Position numbers and translations under genes: made by a program. A stretch of 33,461 nucleotides of DNA from Syntrophaceae bacterium UBA2208 (GTDB lineage: Bacteria; Desulfobacterota; BSN033; UBA1163), in NCBI GenBank assembly GCA_002327885.1, contig DCUS01000048.1, positions 1 to 33,461 of the forward strand, in the 5' to 3' direction. The notes under the pieces are model-generated. The model was not told where the DNA came from, did not search any database, and saw only the letters and a list, made by a program, of their open reading frames with translations. Shown here one piece after another: positions 6,941 through 13,422 of this stretch (position 1 is the first letter of the stretch; each line of letters begins with the position of its first letter).

Positions 6941-7534
6941 ATGAAATCGATTAAAGAACAGACGTATTATGAGATCCTGGAAGTCAGCCCAACGGCTAAG
7001 GATAAAGAGATCCATAAGGCTTACGAGCATGCCAGAGAAACCTTTCACGCTGACTCATTGGCGGTCTACTCACTTTTTTCGGAAGAGGAAGTAAAAGAAA
7101 TACAATCTGCTATCGAAGAGGCCTACCGGGTCCTCATGGATGAGACATTGAGGAGGAGTTACGATCGCTCGCATCTCCAAGCGGCGGGGGGGCAGCCACC
7201 GCAAAAGCCTTTTGAGGCCCAAGAGGTTTCCAGAGAAAAAAAGACCTCTCTCTCTTTTACAGGAATTTCTTTCAATCCGGGCGAAGAATTCTATCGTGGG
7301 GAAACCCTGAGGCAGATCCGAGAGAAAATGGGTGTTGAACTTCAGGTGATCTCAACGGAGACGAAGATTAGCATGAAGGTCTTGGAACGGATTGAAGAAG
7401 AAGCCTTTGAAAAACTTCCGGCCATGGTCTACCTTAAAGGATTCTTAAAAGGATATGCTCAATCCCTCGGGTTGGACCCCCAAAAAGTCATTGAAGAGTA
7501 CTTACAATCCATGGAGGAGGCTAAAAAGAAATAA
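6941..7534 (+). CDS. J-domain-like plus RodZ-type helix-turn-helix protein
   Basis: About 197 aa from ATG 6941 (a TTG at 6923 would add six residues; neither has a strong Shine-Dalgarno). Residues ~8-70 read as a J domain (TYYEILEVSPTAKDKEIHKAYE...AYRVLMDETLRRSYDRS), but the HPD tripeptide needed to stimulate Hsp70 is HAD here, so it is probably not a working DnaK co-chaperone. A linker follows, and then residues ~120-195 form a RodZ/HTH_25 domain (LRQIREKMGVELQVISTETKIS...LPAMVYLKGFLKGYAQSLGLDPQKVIEEY). Unlike RodZ there is no membrane segment. It is co-transcribed with the MinD-like ATPase gene and is a candidate partner for it. It converges with the tlpA-like gene. Confidence 0.8.
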   Translation: MKSIKEQTYYEILEVSPTAKDKEIHKAYEHARETFHADSLAVYSLFSEEEVKEIQSAIEEAYRVLMDETLRRSYDRSHLQAAGGQPPQKPFEAQEVSREKKTSLSFTGISFNPGEEFYRGETLRQIREKMGVELQVISTETKISMKVLERIEEEAFEKLPAMVYLKGFLKGYAQSLGLDPQKVIEEYLQSMEEAKKK

Positions 7535-7574
7535 TCCTTCCACCGCCATGCTTCAAATTTCCGGTCACGCTGGG

Positions 7575-8096
7575 TTAGGGTTTTTCGGAGGTAAGATCGG
7601 CTATTTTCGAATTCATCTGTTGAGCAATCAGGCTATTAAATCCAGAAATCTTGTCTCGAATCTTCCCCTCCTTATCAATGAAGAAAGTAGTCGGGATCGA
7701 AGTGACTCTATAATCCCTCGCTACTTCCTCTGTCGCCACCACGATAGGATAGGGAATGTCCAAAGACTTGGCAAAGTTGCGGACGACCGCTGCATCCCCT
7801 TTATCCAAACTGATTCCAATCATCTCAAACTCATTTTCTCCGAAAGTCTTATAAAGCTGAATGAGGTGGGGAATGGATTCGCGACAGGGGCCACACCAAG
7901 TTGCCCAGAAATCCAGAAGAACAACTTTCCCTTTAAGCTTGGAAAGAGTGATCTCCTGACCATCAATGGTTTTGAGGGTAAAATCCGGGGCGAAGCCTGG
8001 AGAAGATTTCCTTTCTTTCGTGCAATGGGAAAGAAAGAATAACGACGAAATGCATGCACAGACGACGAAAAAAGATATGAGGGGACATCGTTTCAT
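7575..8096 (-). CDS. TlpA/ResA-like thiol-disulfide reductase, envelope-anchored
   Basis: 173 aa. Residues 1-25 form a signal peptide ending FFLSHC; Cys25 could be lipidated, although His at -1 is unusual for a lipobox. The rest is an AhpC/TSA-Redoxin thioredoxin fold with APDFTLKTIDG, the active site WATWCGPC (Cys68 and Cys71) and the cis-Pro loop SIPTTFFID. TlpA-like proteins keep extracytoplasmic cysteines reduced, often for cytochrome c maturation; no such genes are nearby. It lies downstream of trxA on the same strand, about 160 bp away with a palindromic repeat between them. It converges with the HTH gene. Confidence 0.88.
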   Translation of the reverse strand: MKRCPLISFFVVCACISSLFFLSHCTKERKSSPGFAPDFTLKTIDGQEITLSKLKGKVVLLDFWATWCGPCRESIPHLIQLYKTFGENEFEMIGISLDKGDAAVVRNFAKSLDIPYPIVVATEEVARDYRVTSIPTTFFIDKEGKIRDKISGFNSLIAQQMNSKIADLTSEKP

Positions 8097-8210
8097 ATAT
8101 AAAGGTCAAAAACCCATGCCTCTTCCAGCAACCGGGAAGTCCCAAATTCATTACAAAGCTCAAATATTAAAATATTTTGACCGGGAGTTCCGGTATTCAT
8201 TTGACATTTG

Positions 8211-8230
8211 CCTGCCTGCCGGTAGGCAGG
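8211..8230. repeat. GC-rich palindromic repeat, copy 1
   Basis: CCTGCCTGCCGGTAGGCAGG is an almost perfect 20-bp inverted repeat (one G-T position) between trxA and the tlpA-like gene. Close relatives lie at 10868-10887 and 25301-25320, and a degenerate one lies at 810-845. Confidence 0.8.
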
Positions 8231-8258
8231 GGCTTTGATATATCGATGATCGGTAGCG

Positions 8259-8591
8259 CTAAAGGGCCTTATCCATCAAAGCTTTTAACCGAGCTTTTGG
8301 CACGGCGCCGACAATTTGATCAAGAATTTTACCGCCCTTGAAGAGAATCAGAGTAGGAATCCCCCTGACCCCATATTGACTGGGTGTCGCGGGGCTCTCA
8401 TCCACATTCAGTTTGGTCACCTTGATTTTACCCAAAAACTCCTTCGCAAGCTCCTCAACAATAGGACCGATACTACGGCATGGACCACACCAAGTTGCCC
8501 AGAAATCAACCAATACTGGAAGATCTGATTTCAGTACCTCCGACGCAAAATTCTTATCATTGACATGAACTAAATTGGACTCATCTGCCAT
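8259..8591 (-). CDS. trxA: Thioredoxin
   Basis: 110 aa from ATG 8591 (MADESNLVHV). An AAGGAG Shine-Dalgarno sits 6-7 nt upstream, so the longer frame reaching 8612 is not used. The whole protein is a single thioredoxin domain: VLVDFWATWCGPC with Cys35 and Cys38, VDESPATPSQYGVRGIPTLILFKGG with the cis-Pro in GIPT, and an F/G-rich last strand. It reduces cytoplasmic disulfides such as those in ribonucleotide reductase. The gene stands between the polyprenyl synthase and tlpA-like genes on the same strand. Confidence 0.95.
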   Translation of the reverse strand: MADESNLVHVNDKNFASEVLKSDLPVLVDFWATWCGPCRSIGPIVEELAKEFLGKIKVTKLNVDESPATPSQYGVRGIPTLILFKGGKILDQIVGAVPKARLKALMDKAL

Positions 8592-8706
8592 TTTCCACTC
8601 CTTTACGTTCAAACCATTATTTTTAATACTAACCCATGGAGATGGATTTTGCCATGCCCCATCCCATGAACCCTATTGTTCAGGACGTCAATTTTTAAGA
8701 GGAATT

Positions 8707-9726
8707 TTAAAGTCTTCTCTTCAATACATAATTGGCCAGGGCGCAAAGGGCTTCTTTCTCCCTCGATCCAGGAAAGAGGCGAAGGTGATCGATCGCCCTT
8801 TCAATATAGTTTTTTGCTTTTTGAAAAGTATACTGGATTCCATCATATCGTTCAATAATCGCTGCCACTCGGAAAAAATCCTCTTTGGTAATGGGGTCGG
8901 ATTCTACCGTATGCCGGATGAAAGCTTCTTCCTCTCGGTCGCAATGAGAAAGTGTGGAGATGAGGGGGAGGGTGATTTTACCGTCCTGGAGGTCAATCCC
9001 AATTTTCTTCCCAAATTCCTCCTCGTTGGAAGTATAATCGAGATGATCATCAATCAGTTGAAAAGCGATACCGACATTCAAACCGAACTCGGTCAGCGCC
9101 TTTTCCTTCTCTTCCGGTGCATTTCCGAGGATGGCCCCAATCTTCGCAGAAGCTGAGATCAGGGAAGCGGTTTTGGAAGTGATGATCGAAAGGTAATCCT
9201 CCTCAGTCAGCGAAAGATCGTTGGTCCGGATCAATTCCTCTAATTCCCCTTCCGCCATAATGGTGGTTGCCTTGCACACGGTTTGGAGGATTTTCCAGTT
9301 TTCACTTTGAACCAGAAGAAAGAAGCATTTTGTGAAGAGGAAGTCTCCGACCAGGACACTCGCCTCATTGCCCCATTTGGAATTAGCAGAATCAATGCCT
9401 CTTCGCAGCTCCGCTCTGTCCACCACGTCATCGTGGAGCAGAGTGGCGGTATGGATAAATTCAATGAGGCTGGCCATGGAGATATTCGCCTCTCCTTGAG
9501 CCCCGCACAATTTGGAGGAGAGCAAGAGGAGTTTGGCCCGAAACCGTTTCCCGCCGCTTAGCAGGAGGTATTCGCCGATCGCGGAAATGATAGGAACATT
9601 GGACTGGAGGTTCTTTCGAAACTCTTGATCCACTTTTCGCAGATCGTCTCCAATACACTCGTGGACGATTTCCAGAGGGGAGGCTTTTTCTCTCGTGATC
9701 GGATGAGGACTATTCAGATGATCCAT
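8707..9726 (-). CDS. Long-chain polyprenyl diphosphate synthase (IspB/IspA superfamily)
   Basis: 339 aa trans-prenyltransferase, which adds isopentenyl diphosphate units to an allylic primer. GGKRFRAK (58-65), first Asp-rich motif LLHDDVVDRAELRRG (DDVVD at 99-103) and second LIDDHLDY (DDHLD at 226-230) are all intact. The residue five places before the first Asp motif is Ala94 and no bulky aromatic block is there, which favours a long product (octaprenyl to decaprenyl, for a quinone side chain). Exact chain length cannot be read from sequence. The promoter boxes at 9736-9764 put the transcription start only a few bases before this ATG, and there is no Shine-Dalgarno. Confidence 0.92.
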   Translation of the reverse strand: MDHLNSPHPITREKASPLEIVHECIGDDLRKVDQEFRKNLQSNVPIISAIGEYLLLSGGKRFRAKLLLLSSKLCGAQGEANISMASLIEFIHTATLLHDDVVDRAELRRGIDSANSKWGNEASVLVGDFLFTKCFFLLVQSENWKILQTVCKATTIMAEGELEELIRTNDLSLTEEDYLSIITSKTASLISASAKIGAILGNAPEEKEKALTEFGLNVGIAFQLIDDHLDYTSNEEEFGKKIGIDLQDGKITLPLISTLSHCDREEEAFIRHTVESDPITKEDFFRVAAIIERYDGIQYTFQKAKNYIERAIDHLRLFPGSREKEALCALANYVLKRRL

Positions 9727-9735
9727 ATTGGAAAA

Positions 9736-9764
9736 TTATTATCCCATTCCTCTGACATTGTCAA
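9736..9764 (-). promoter_or_regulatory. Promoter of the polyprenyl synthase gene
   Basis: On the minus strand TTGACA (9759-9764) is followed after 17 bp by TAATAA (9736-9741), or after 15 bp by GATAAT (9738-9743). The expected start of transcription is near 9729, only a few bases before the ATG at 9726, so the message would be nearly leaderless. Confidence 0.6.
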
Positions 9765-9819
9765 AATTTTTTTCCGATTGCGCAGGTCGGAAAGGAGAAG
9801 AAGGTTTACCCCATTTGGA

Positions 9820-9945
9820 GAGGGATCCGTCTACGCAGAAGAGGACACCCGCGTACTGTAACGCCGGCCTGCAGACACAGACAAACACTTCGGCGCGCAA
9901 GCACAGGCTTTGCCCGTAAGGCTTAATTTTCAAACGGGGCGAACG
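9820..9945. other. GC-rich intergenic segment, possible dispersed element
   Basis: Between two minus-strand genes lies a segment much richer in GC than the surrounding intergenic DNA (for example GTAACGCCGGCCTGCAGAC at 9861-9879, and GGCGCGCAAGCACAGGC). It contains TTTGCCCGT (9910-9918) opposite ACGGGGCGAA (9935-9944), a partial inverted repeat. Short open frames cross it on both strands but none has a ribosome site or a recognisable product. It resembles a dispersed non-coding element, but only one copy is present in this window. Confidence 0.35.
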
Positions 9946-9951
9946 TGAAGT

Positions 9952-10704
9952 TTAATTCGCTGTATTGGCCTTCCCATAAGAAGGTCGAAGGTTTTCTGAC
10001 GGAGTTTCCCCCTTCTGATGAAGGATCAGAGGGTCCATGATTTTTAGTTCCACCCCGCTGTCTTTGATCGATTCAATGAGAATAAATTTTGCCTCTTTCC
10101 CGATAAAAGGGTGAACGAACCGCAGTCGCTTCGGCTCTAAAGTTTCGTCCCTCATCGCCACGAGCAGGTCGACCGCTCTCAAGGCAGGAAAGATCAGGTA
10201 GCATCTCCCTTTGGAGGGAAGCAAGTAGGAAGCGACCGAGATGAGATCGGCGAGGGTCCCTTTCATCTCGTGGCGGGCGATCGCCTTTTCGATGGAGGGA
10301 TTGATTCTCCCGCTCCGATATTTTCGATAGGGGGGATTGGAAAGGACAACATCAAAAGAACCGGGCGGAAAAGTGTTTCTTAATTCTTTAAAATCCTGTT
10401 TAAGAATCGATATCCGATTCTCAAGATAATTCAATGTTACATTTCTTTTTGCACAATCAGACAATCCTTTCTGAATCTCAACCCCGATAAAAGAACGGGC
10501 TTCGGTCGTATGGGATAACAACAATGGCAGAATGCCACATCCGGTTCCCAGATCAATCACTCTTTCCTCCTTGTGAATTTTTATAAATTCACTGAGCAAG
10601 ATGGCATCGACAGAGAATCGGTACCCTTTTTTCTTCTGGAGTATTTGTACTTCCCCATTAAAGAAGGTATCTAATGTTTCATCAGGAAGAGGATACAGAT
10701 TCAT
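9952..10704 (-). CDS. tRNA1(Val) (adenine37-N6)-methyltransferase-like (TrmN6 family)
   Basis: 250 aa SAM-dependent methyltransferase. VIDLGTGCGILPLLLS (motif I) binds SAM, VEIQKG is the acidic loop, and VVLSNPPY is the N6-adenine NPPY catalytic motif. The lead-in DETLDTFFNGEVQILQKKKGYRFSVDAILLSEF is characteristic of the TrmN6/YfiC family, which methylates A37 of tRNA-Val in E. coli. The C-terminal ~70 residues contain the expected HPFIGKEAKFILIESIK block. It is transcribed from its own strong promoter at 10762-10789. The tRNA target here is inferred from family only. Confidence 0.88.
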   Translation of the reverse strand: MNLYPLPDETLDTFFNGEVQILQKKKGYRFSVDAILLSEFIKIHKEERVIDLGTGCGILPLLLSHTTEARSFIGVEIQKGLSDCAKRNVTLNYLENRISILKQDFKELRNTFPPGSFDVVLSNPPYRKYRSGRINPSIEKAIARHEMKGTLADLISVASYLLPSKGRCYLIFPALRAVDLLVAMRDETLEPKRLRFVHPFIGKEAKFILIESIKDSGVELKIMDPLILHQKGETPSENLRPSYGKANTAN

Positions 10705-10761
10705 AGATTAGGCTTCGGGATAAGAAATAAAATTGAGTTTGCCCTGTAACTGCTGGGTTTA

Positions 10762-10789
10762 ATTATCACAGAGGATGTCTGTCTGTCAA
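10762..10789 (-). promoter_or_regulatory. Promoter of the TrmN6-like methyltransferase gene
   Basis: On the minus strand TTGACA (10784-10789), a 16-bp spacer and GATAAT (10762-10767), with TG one base upstream of the -10 box (extended -10). It lies about 58 bp before the start codon. Confidence 0.75.
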
Positions 10790-11141
10790 TCGCACTCCAT
10801 TTTTTTTCAGTCGGTTAGAGCTCTCCCTCCCCCAGTTCTAAGTAATGTTTCATGGCGGAACGTCACCCCTGCCTGCCGGCAGGCGGGCTCGAACGATTAA
10901 AATTGCTTTGTTCTCTGGTAAAGGTAACGGTTTCGAATAGACGAACCCCATTTTCTAATCAAATTTTGAATTAAAATAGGTTAAAATTTGTTCAAAAACT
11001 TAAAGAATTTGCACAAAAACTATCCACCTCCTTATAACAAGACAAAGAAAATTTTTCGAAAATTCGTGAAAATGTCTAATATTTTTAAGTAATTAAAAAG
11101 AACAGGTTGAGGGTTGGTATAGATATTGCTTAATATTTTTC
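10790..11141. other. Intergenic region between divergent genes
   Basis: More than 500 bp separate the TrmN6-like and LysM genes. This part holds a T8 tract after 10800, the palindromic repeat at 10868-10887, and an increasingly AT-rich stretch from about 10940 that leads into the LysM promoter. No coding frame, tRNA or convincing structured RNA was seen. Confidence 0.6.
10868..10887. repeat. GC-rich palindromic repeat, copy 2
   Basis: CCTGCCTGCCGGCAGGCGGG, with a perfect CCTGCCGGCAGG-type centre and one mismatch in the outer arm. It has the same core as the copy at 8211-8230, in unrelated flanking sequence. Confidence 0.8.
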
Positions 11142-11170
11142 TTGACAAAATAGAGATAAGACGCTAATTT
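11142..11170 (+). promoter_or_regulatory. Promoter of the LysM protein gene
   Basis: TTGACA (11142-11147), a 17-bp spacer and TAATTT (11165-11170). The same pair of boxes with the same spacing precedes the tRNA-Gly at 33395-33423. It lies about 60 bp upstream of the start codon. Confidence 0.6.
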
Positions 11171-11230
11171 CTAACAAAATTTTGTAATATTGAACCATAT
11201 AAAACAGTATTGGGTCAGAAGGAGGTAATT

Positions 11231-12007
11231 ATGCGAAGATTAGTTGGTATCTTTTTTACCACGGTTTTGATGCTCTCACTCTTTTTTGTTCTCCCAGGAT
11301 TGACACAGGATATAAAAGAAGCCGATGGCGTGTATACCATTAAAAAAGGGGATACGCTCTGGGATATTTCTTCGAGGTTTTTAAAAGACCCTTTTCTTTG
11401 GCCAAAATTGTGGCAAAGAAACCCTTATATTACTAATCCACATTGGATCTATCCCGGGAATCCTGTCCGACTTAGCACTTTAGAGCCGATAAAGAAAGAA
11501 GAACCTAAACCGGAACCCAAAGAGATTGTCGAGGAAAAACCGAAAGAGGTGGTAAAAGAACCAGAGATCAAAAAAGTGGAGCCTCCCCCAGTGGTTGAAA
11601 AGAAGCCCGAAGTGATCGAAGAGGCGAAACCGGTGGGGTTCCCTGATACTCGATCTGCTGGGTTTATGAGCGATATTAACTTTAAGGGGATAGGCATCAT
11701 TTTAGAAAGCAAGGAAGGCAAGAACCTGATGTCAGGAGACGATATTGTCTATCTGGCTTTTAAGACATCGGAATCCGTTTTGATAGGGAATCAATATACC
11801 GTATTTCGTGCTTCAGAAGAAATTAAACATCCGATCACCGATAAAAAGATTGGGAGAAGGTATAACATCATCGGGAATGTTAAGGTCATCGACCAGCACG
11901 GCAATTTCTTTACAGCCAAGGTCATTGAGTCTTTCGATGCTTTTCAAAAGGGAGATATGATCAAACCTTATTCAAAGGAGAAGATGGAAGGCGTCATTGA
12001 AAAATAG
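11231..12007 (+). CDS. Exported LysM-domain protein
   Basis: 258 aa from ATG 11231, chosen because GGAGG lies at 11221-11225 and it gives a clean signal peptide (MRRLVGIFFTTVLMLSLFF...LTQ). A LysM domain occupies about residues 34-80 (YTIKKGDTLWDISSRFLKDP...NPHWIYPGNPVRL) and should bind peptidoglycan. Next is a Pro/Glu/Lys-rich spacer (about 85-135), probably extended in the periplasm, and then a ~120-residue C-terminal domain without a recognised family that looks mostly beta (VYLAFKTSESVLIGNQYTVF, IGNVKVIDQHGNFFTAKVIE). The layout is of a wall-associated envelope protein. It has its own promoter and a strong terminator. Confidence 0.85.
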   Translation: MRRLVGIFFTTVLMLSLFFVLPGLTQDIKEADGVYTIKKGDTLWDISSRFLKDPFLWPKLWQRNPYITNPHWIYPGNPVRLSTLEPIKKEEPKPEPKEIVEEKPKEVVKEPEIKKVEPPPVVEKKPEVIEEAKPVGFPDTRSAGFMSDINFKGIGIILESKEGKNLMSGDDIVYLAFKTSESVLIGNQYTVFRASEEIKHPITDKKIGRRYNIIGNVKVIDQHGNFFTAKVIESFDAFQKGDMIKPYSKEKMEGVIEK

Positions 12008-12132
12008 TGGAAACAGTTTATACCCAATGATCGTCACTCAAACCAAGGCTTAACCCCCCTTATCAAAAGGTTGATTAAAATGTTACCCTGCGGTAAGGGG
12101 TGTTTAAAATTTGGCGACAGAAATTTTTTCCA

Positions 12133-12172
12133 GGCTTTAGGGATTTCATTTTATCTCCGGAGCCTTTTTTTT
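12133..12172 (+). terminator. Rho-independent terminator after the LysM gene
   Basis: GGCTTTAGGGAT (12133-12144) pairs with ATCTCCGGAGCC (12153-12164) with one mismatch and three G-T pairs, around an 8-nt loop, followed by eight T (12165-12172). Confidence 0.85.
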
Positions 12173-12221
12173 CACCTGATCCAACTTTAGTCAACTCATC
12201 ATCTCTCACCAAAGGACTTTT

Positions 12222-13322
12222 ATGGCCGAGGATATTTTTTATTGGCTGGCTTTAAGCCTGGTCCCGGGAGTTGGAAGCATCCTGATTAAACGGCTTTTGG
12301 AACGCTTCAAGACACCCGAAGCAGTCTTCCGTGCTCCGGTCAAGGAGTTATTAAAAATTGAAGGACTGGGGGAAAGGGTGGCTGGTGAAATCCAGATAGG
12401 CCCCTTGGAAAAAGCCGTGAAGAGAGAGCTTTCCTTATTAAAAGAGGCAGGAGGGAAGATTATTACTATAAAAGATGATGACTATCCGAAGCGGTTAAAA
12501 GATATTTATGATCCCCCTGCCTTAATTTATATGAGAGGAGAAGTAAAAAGCGAAGATGAGTTGGCGATTGCCATTGTCGGAAGCCGGAAAACTTCTCCTT
12601 ATGGGAGATGGTTTACGGAAAAAATAGGTCAGGATCTCGCCCGTCATGGAATCACGATCGTCAGCGGGATGGCGAGAGGGATCGATTCAATCGCCCATCA
12701 AGGTGCCCTTCAAGGCGGGGGGAGAACGATTGCCGTATTGGGTTGTGGCGTGGATGTGATCTATCCTTCCGAGAATCGAAATCTCTTTTATCAAATCATT
12801 GAACAGGGGGCTGTCCTTTCTGAATTTCCGATGGGGTCACGTCCCGAAGGAGGGCATTTTCCAAGACGAAATCGGATCATCAGCGGACTTTCGATCGGCG
12901 TCGTTATTGTCCAAGCCAGTGCAAAGAGTGGTTCTCTCATCACCGCCGGCTATGCCTTGGAACAGGGGAGGGAAATTTTTGCTGTTCCCGGGAATGTTGG
13001 AGTCGAGGGTAGCCGCGGGACGAATCAGTTGATCAAAGAAGGGGCGAAATTGGTGGAATCAACGGAAGATATTCTTGAAGAGATATACCCCCAATGGAAA
13101 AGGGAGGGAGAGACCGTCCCGCCCGCAGCGCCACCCGCTCCTGATCTCTCCGCAGGGGAGAAGACCCTCTATGGCCTTTTAGGAGAAACTCCATTACATA
13201 TCGATGCCATCATCCGTGAGACCCAACTCGATCCAGGGAAGGTCTCGAGTCTTCTTTTGAATTTAGAATTGAAAGGACTGATCTGCCAGTGGCCAGGTAA
13301 ATGTTTCAGTAAAAAAATCTGA
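12222..13322 (+). CDS. dprA: DNA-processing protein A
   Basis: 366 aa. DprA loads RecA onto incoming single-stranded DNA during transformation and recombination. Domains in order: an N-terminal helix-hairpin-helix/SAM-like region (about 1-75, LKIEGLGERVAGEI), the Rossmann-like DprA core (about 110-290) with IVGSRKTSPYGR, SGMARGIDSIAHQGAL, GCGVDVIYPSENR, FPRRNRIISGLS and AVPGNVGVEGSRGTNQLI, and a C-terminal winged helix (about 305-362). All core motifs are intact. An AAAGGA Shine-Dalgarno sits 7-8 nt before the ATG. It is followed by topA, the usual partner order. No other competence gene is seen in the window, so competence itself cannot be claimed. Confidence 0.96.
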   Translation: MAEDIFYWLALSLVPGVGSILIKRLLERFKTPEAVFRAPVKELLKIEGLGERVAGEIQIGPLEKAVKRELSLLKEAGGKIITIKDDDYPKRLKDIYDPPALIYMRGEVKSEDELAIAIVGSRKTSPYGRWFTEKIGQDLARHGITIVSGMARGIDSIAHQGALQGGGRTIAVLGCGVDVIYPSENRNLFYQIIEQGAVLSEFPMGSRPEGGHFPRRNRIISGLSIGVVIVQASAKSGSLITAGYALEQGREIFAVPGNVGVEGSRGTNQLIKEGAKLVESTEDILEEIYPQWKREGETVPPAAPPAPDLSAGEKTLYGLLGETPLHIDAIIRETQLDPGKVSSLLLNLELKGLICQWPGKCFSKKI

Positions 13323-13422
13323 TCAAAGGGATGCATCCGGAGAAGAATTGTTTTAAACTATATATTTTGTTAATCACCACAAAAAATGTCAATCCCTTTT
13401 TAAATAGTTGGAGCAGAGAAGA

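Noticed and set aside
7575..8042. Plus-strand frame across the TlpA-like gene
   Set aside because: The minus strand carries an intact thioredoxin-fold protein with a WCGPC site, so this is antisense noise.
8025..8096. TlpA-like protein as a certain lipoprotein
   Set aside because: Cys25 is preceded by Leu-Ser-His, and His at -1 is not a normal lipobox residue, so anchoring by lipid remains only a possibility.
9739..9933. 64-codon minus-strand frame in the GC-rich gap
   Set aside because: No ribosome site and a Cys/Arg-rich product without a recognisable fold; more likely a chance frame in a repetitive element.
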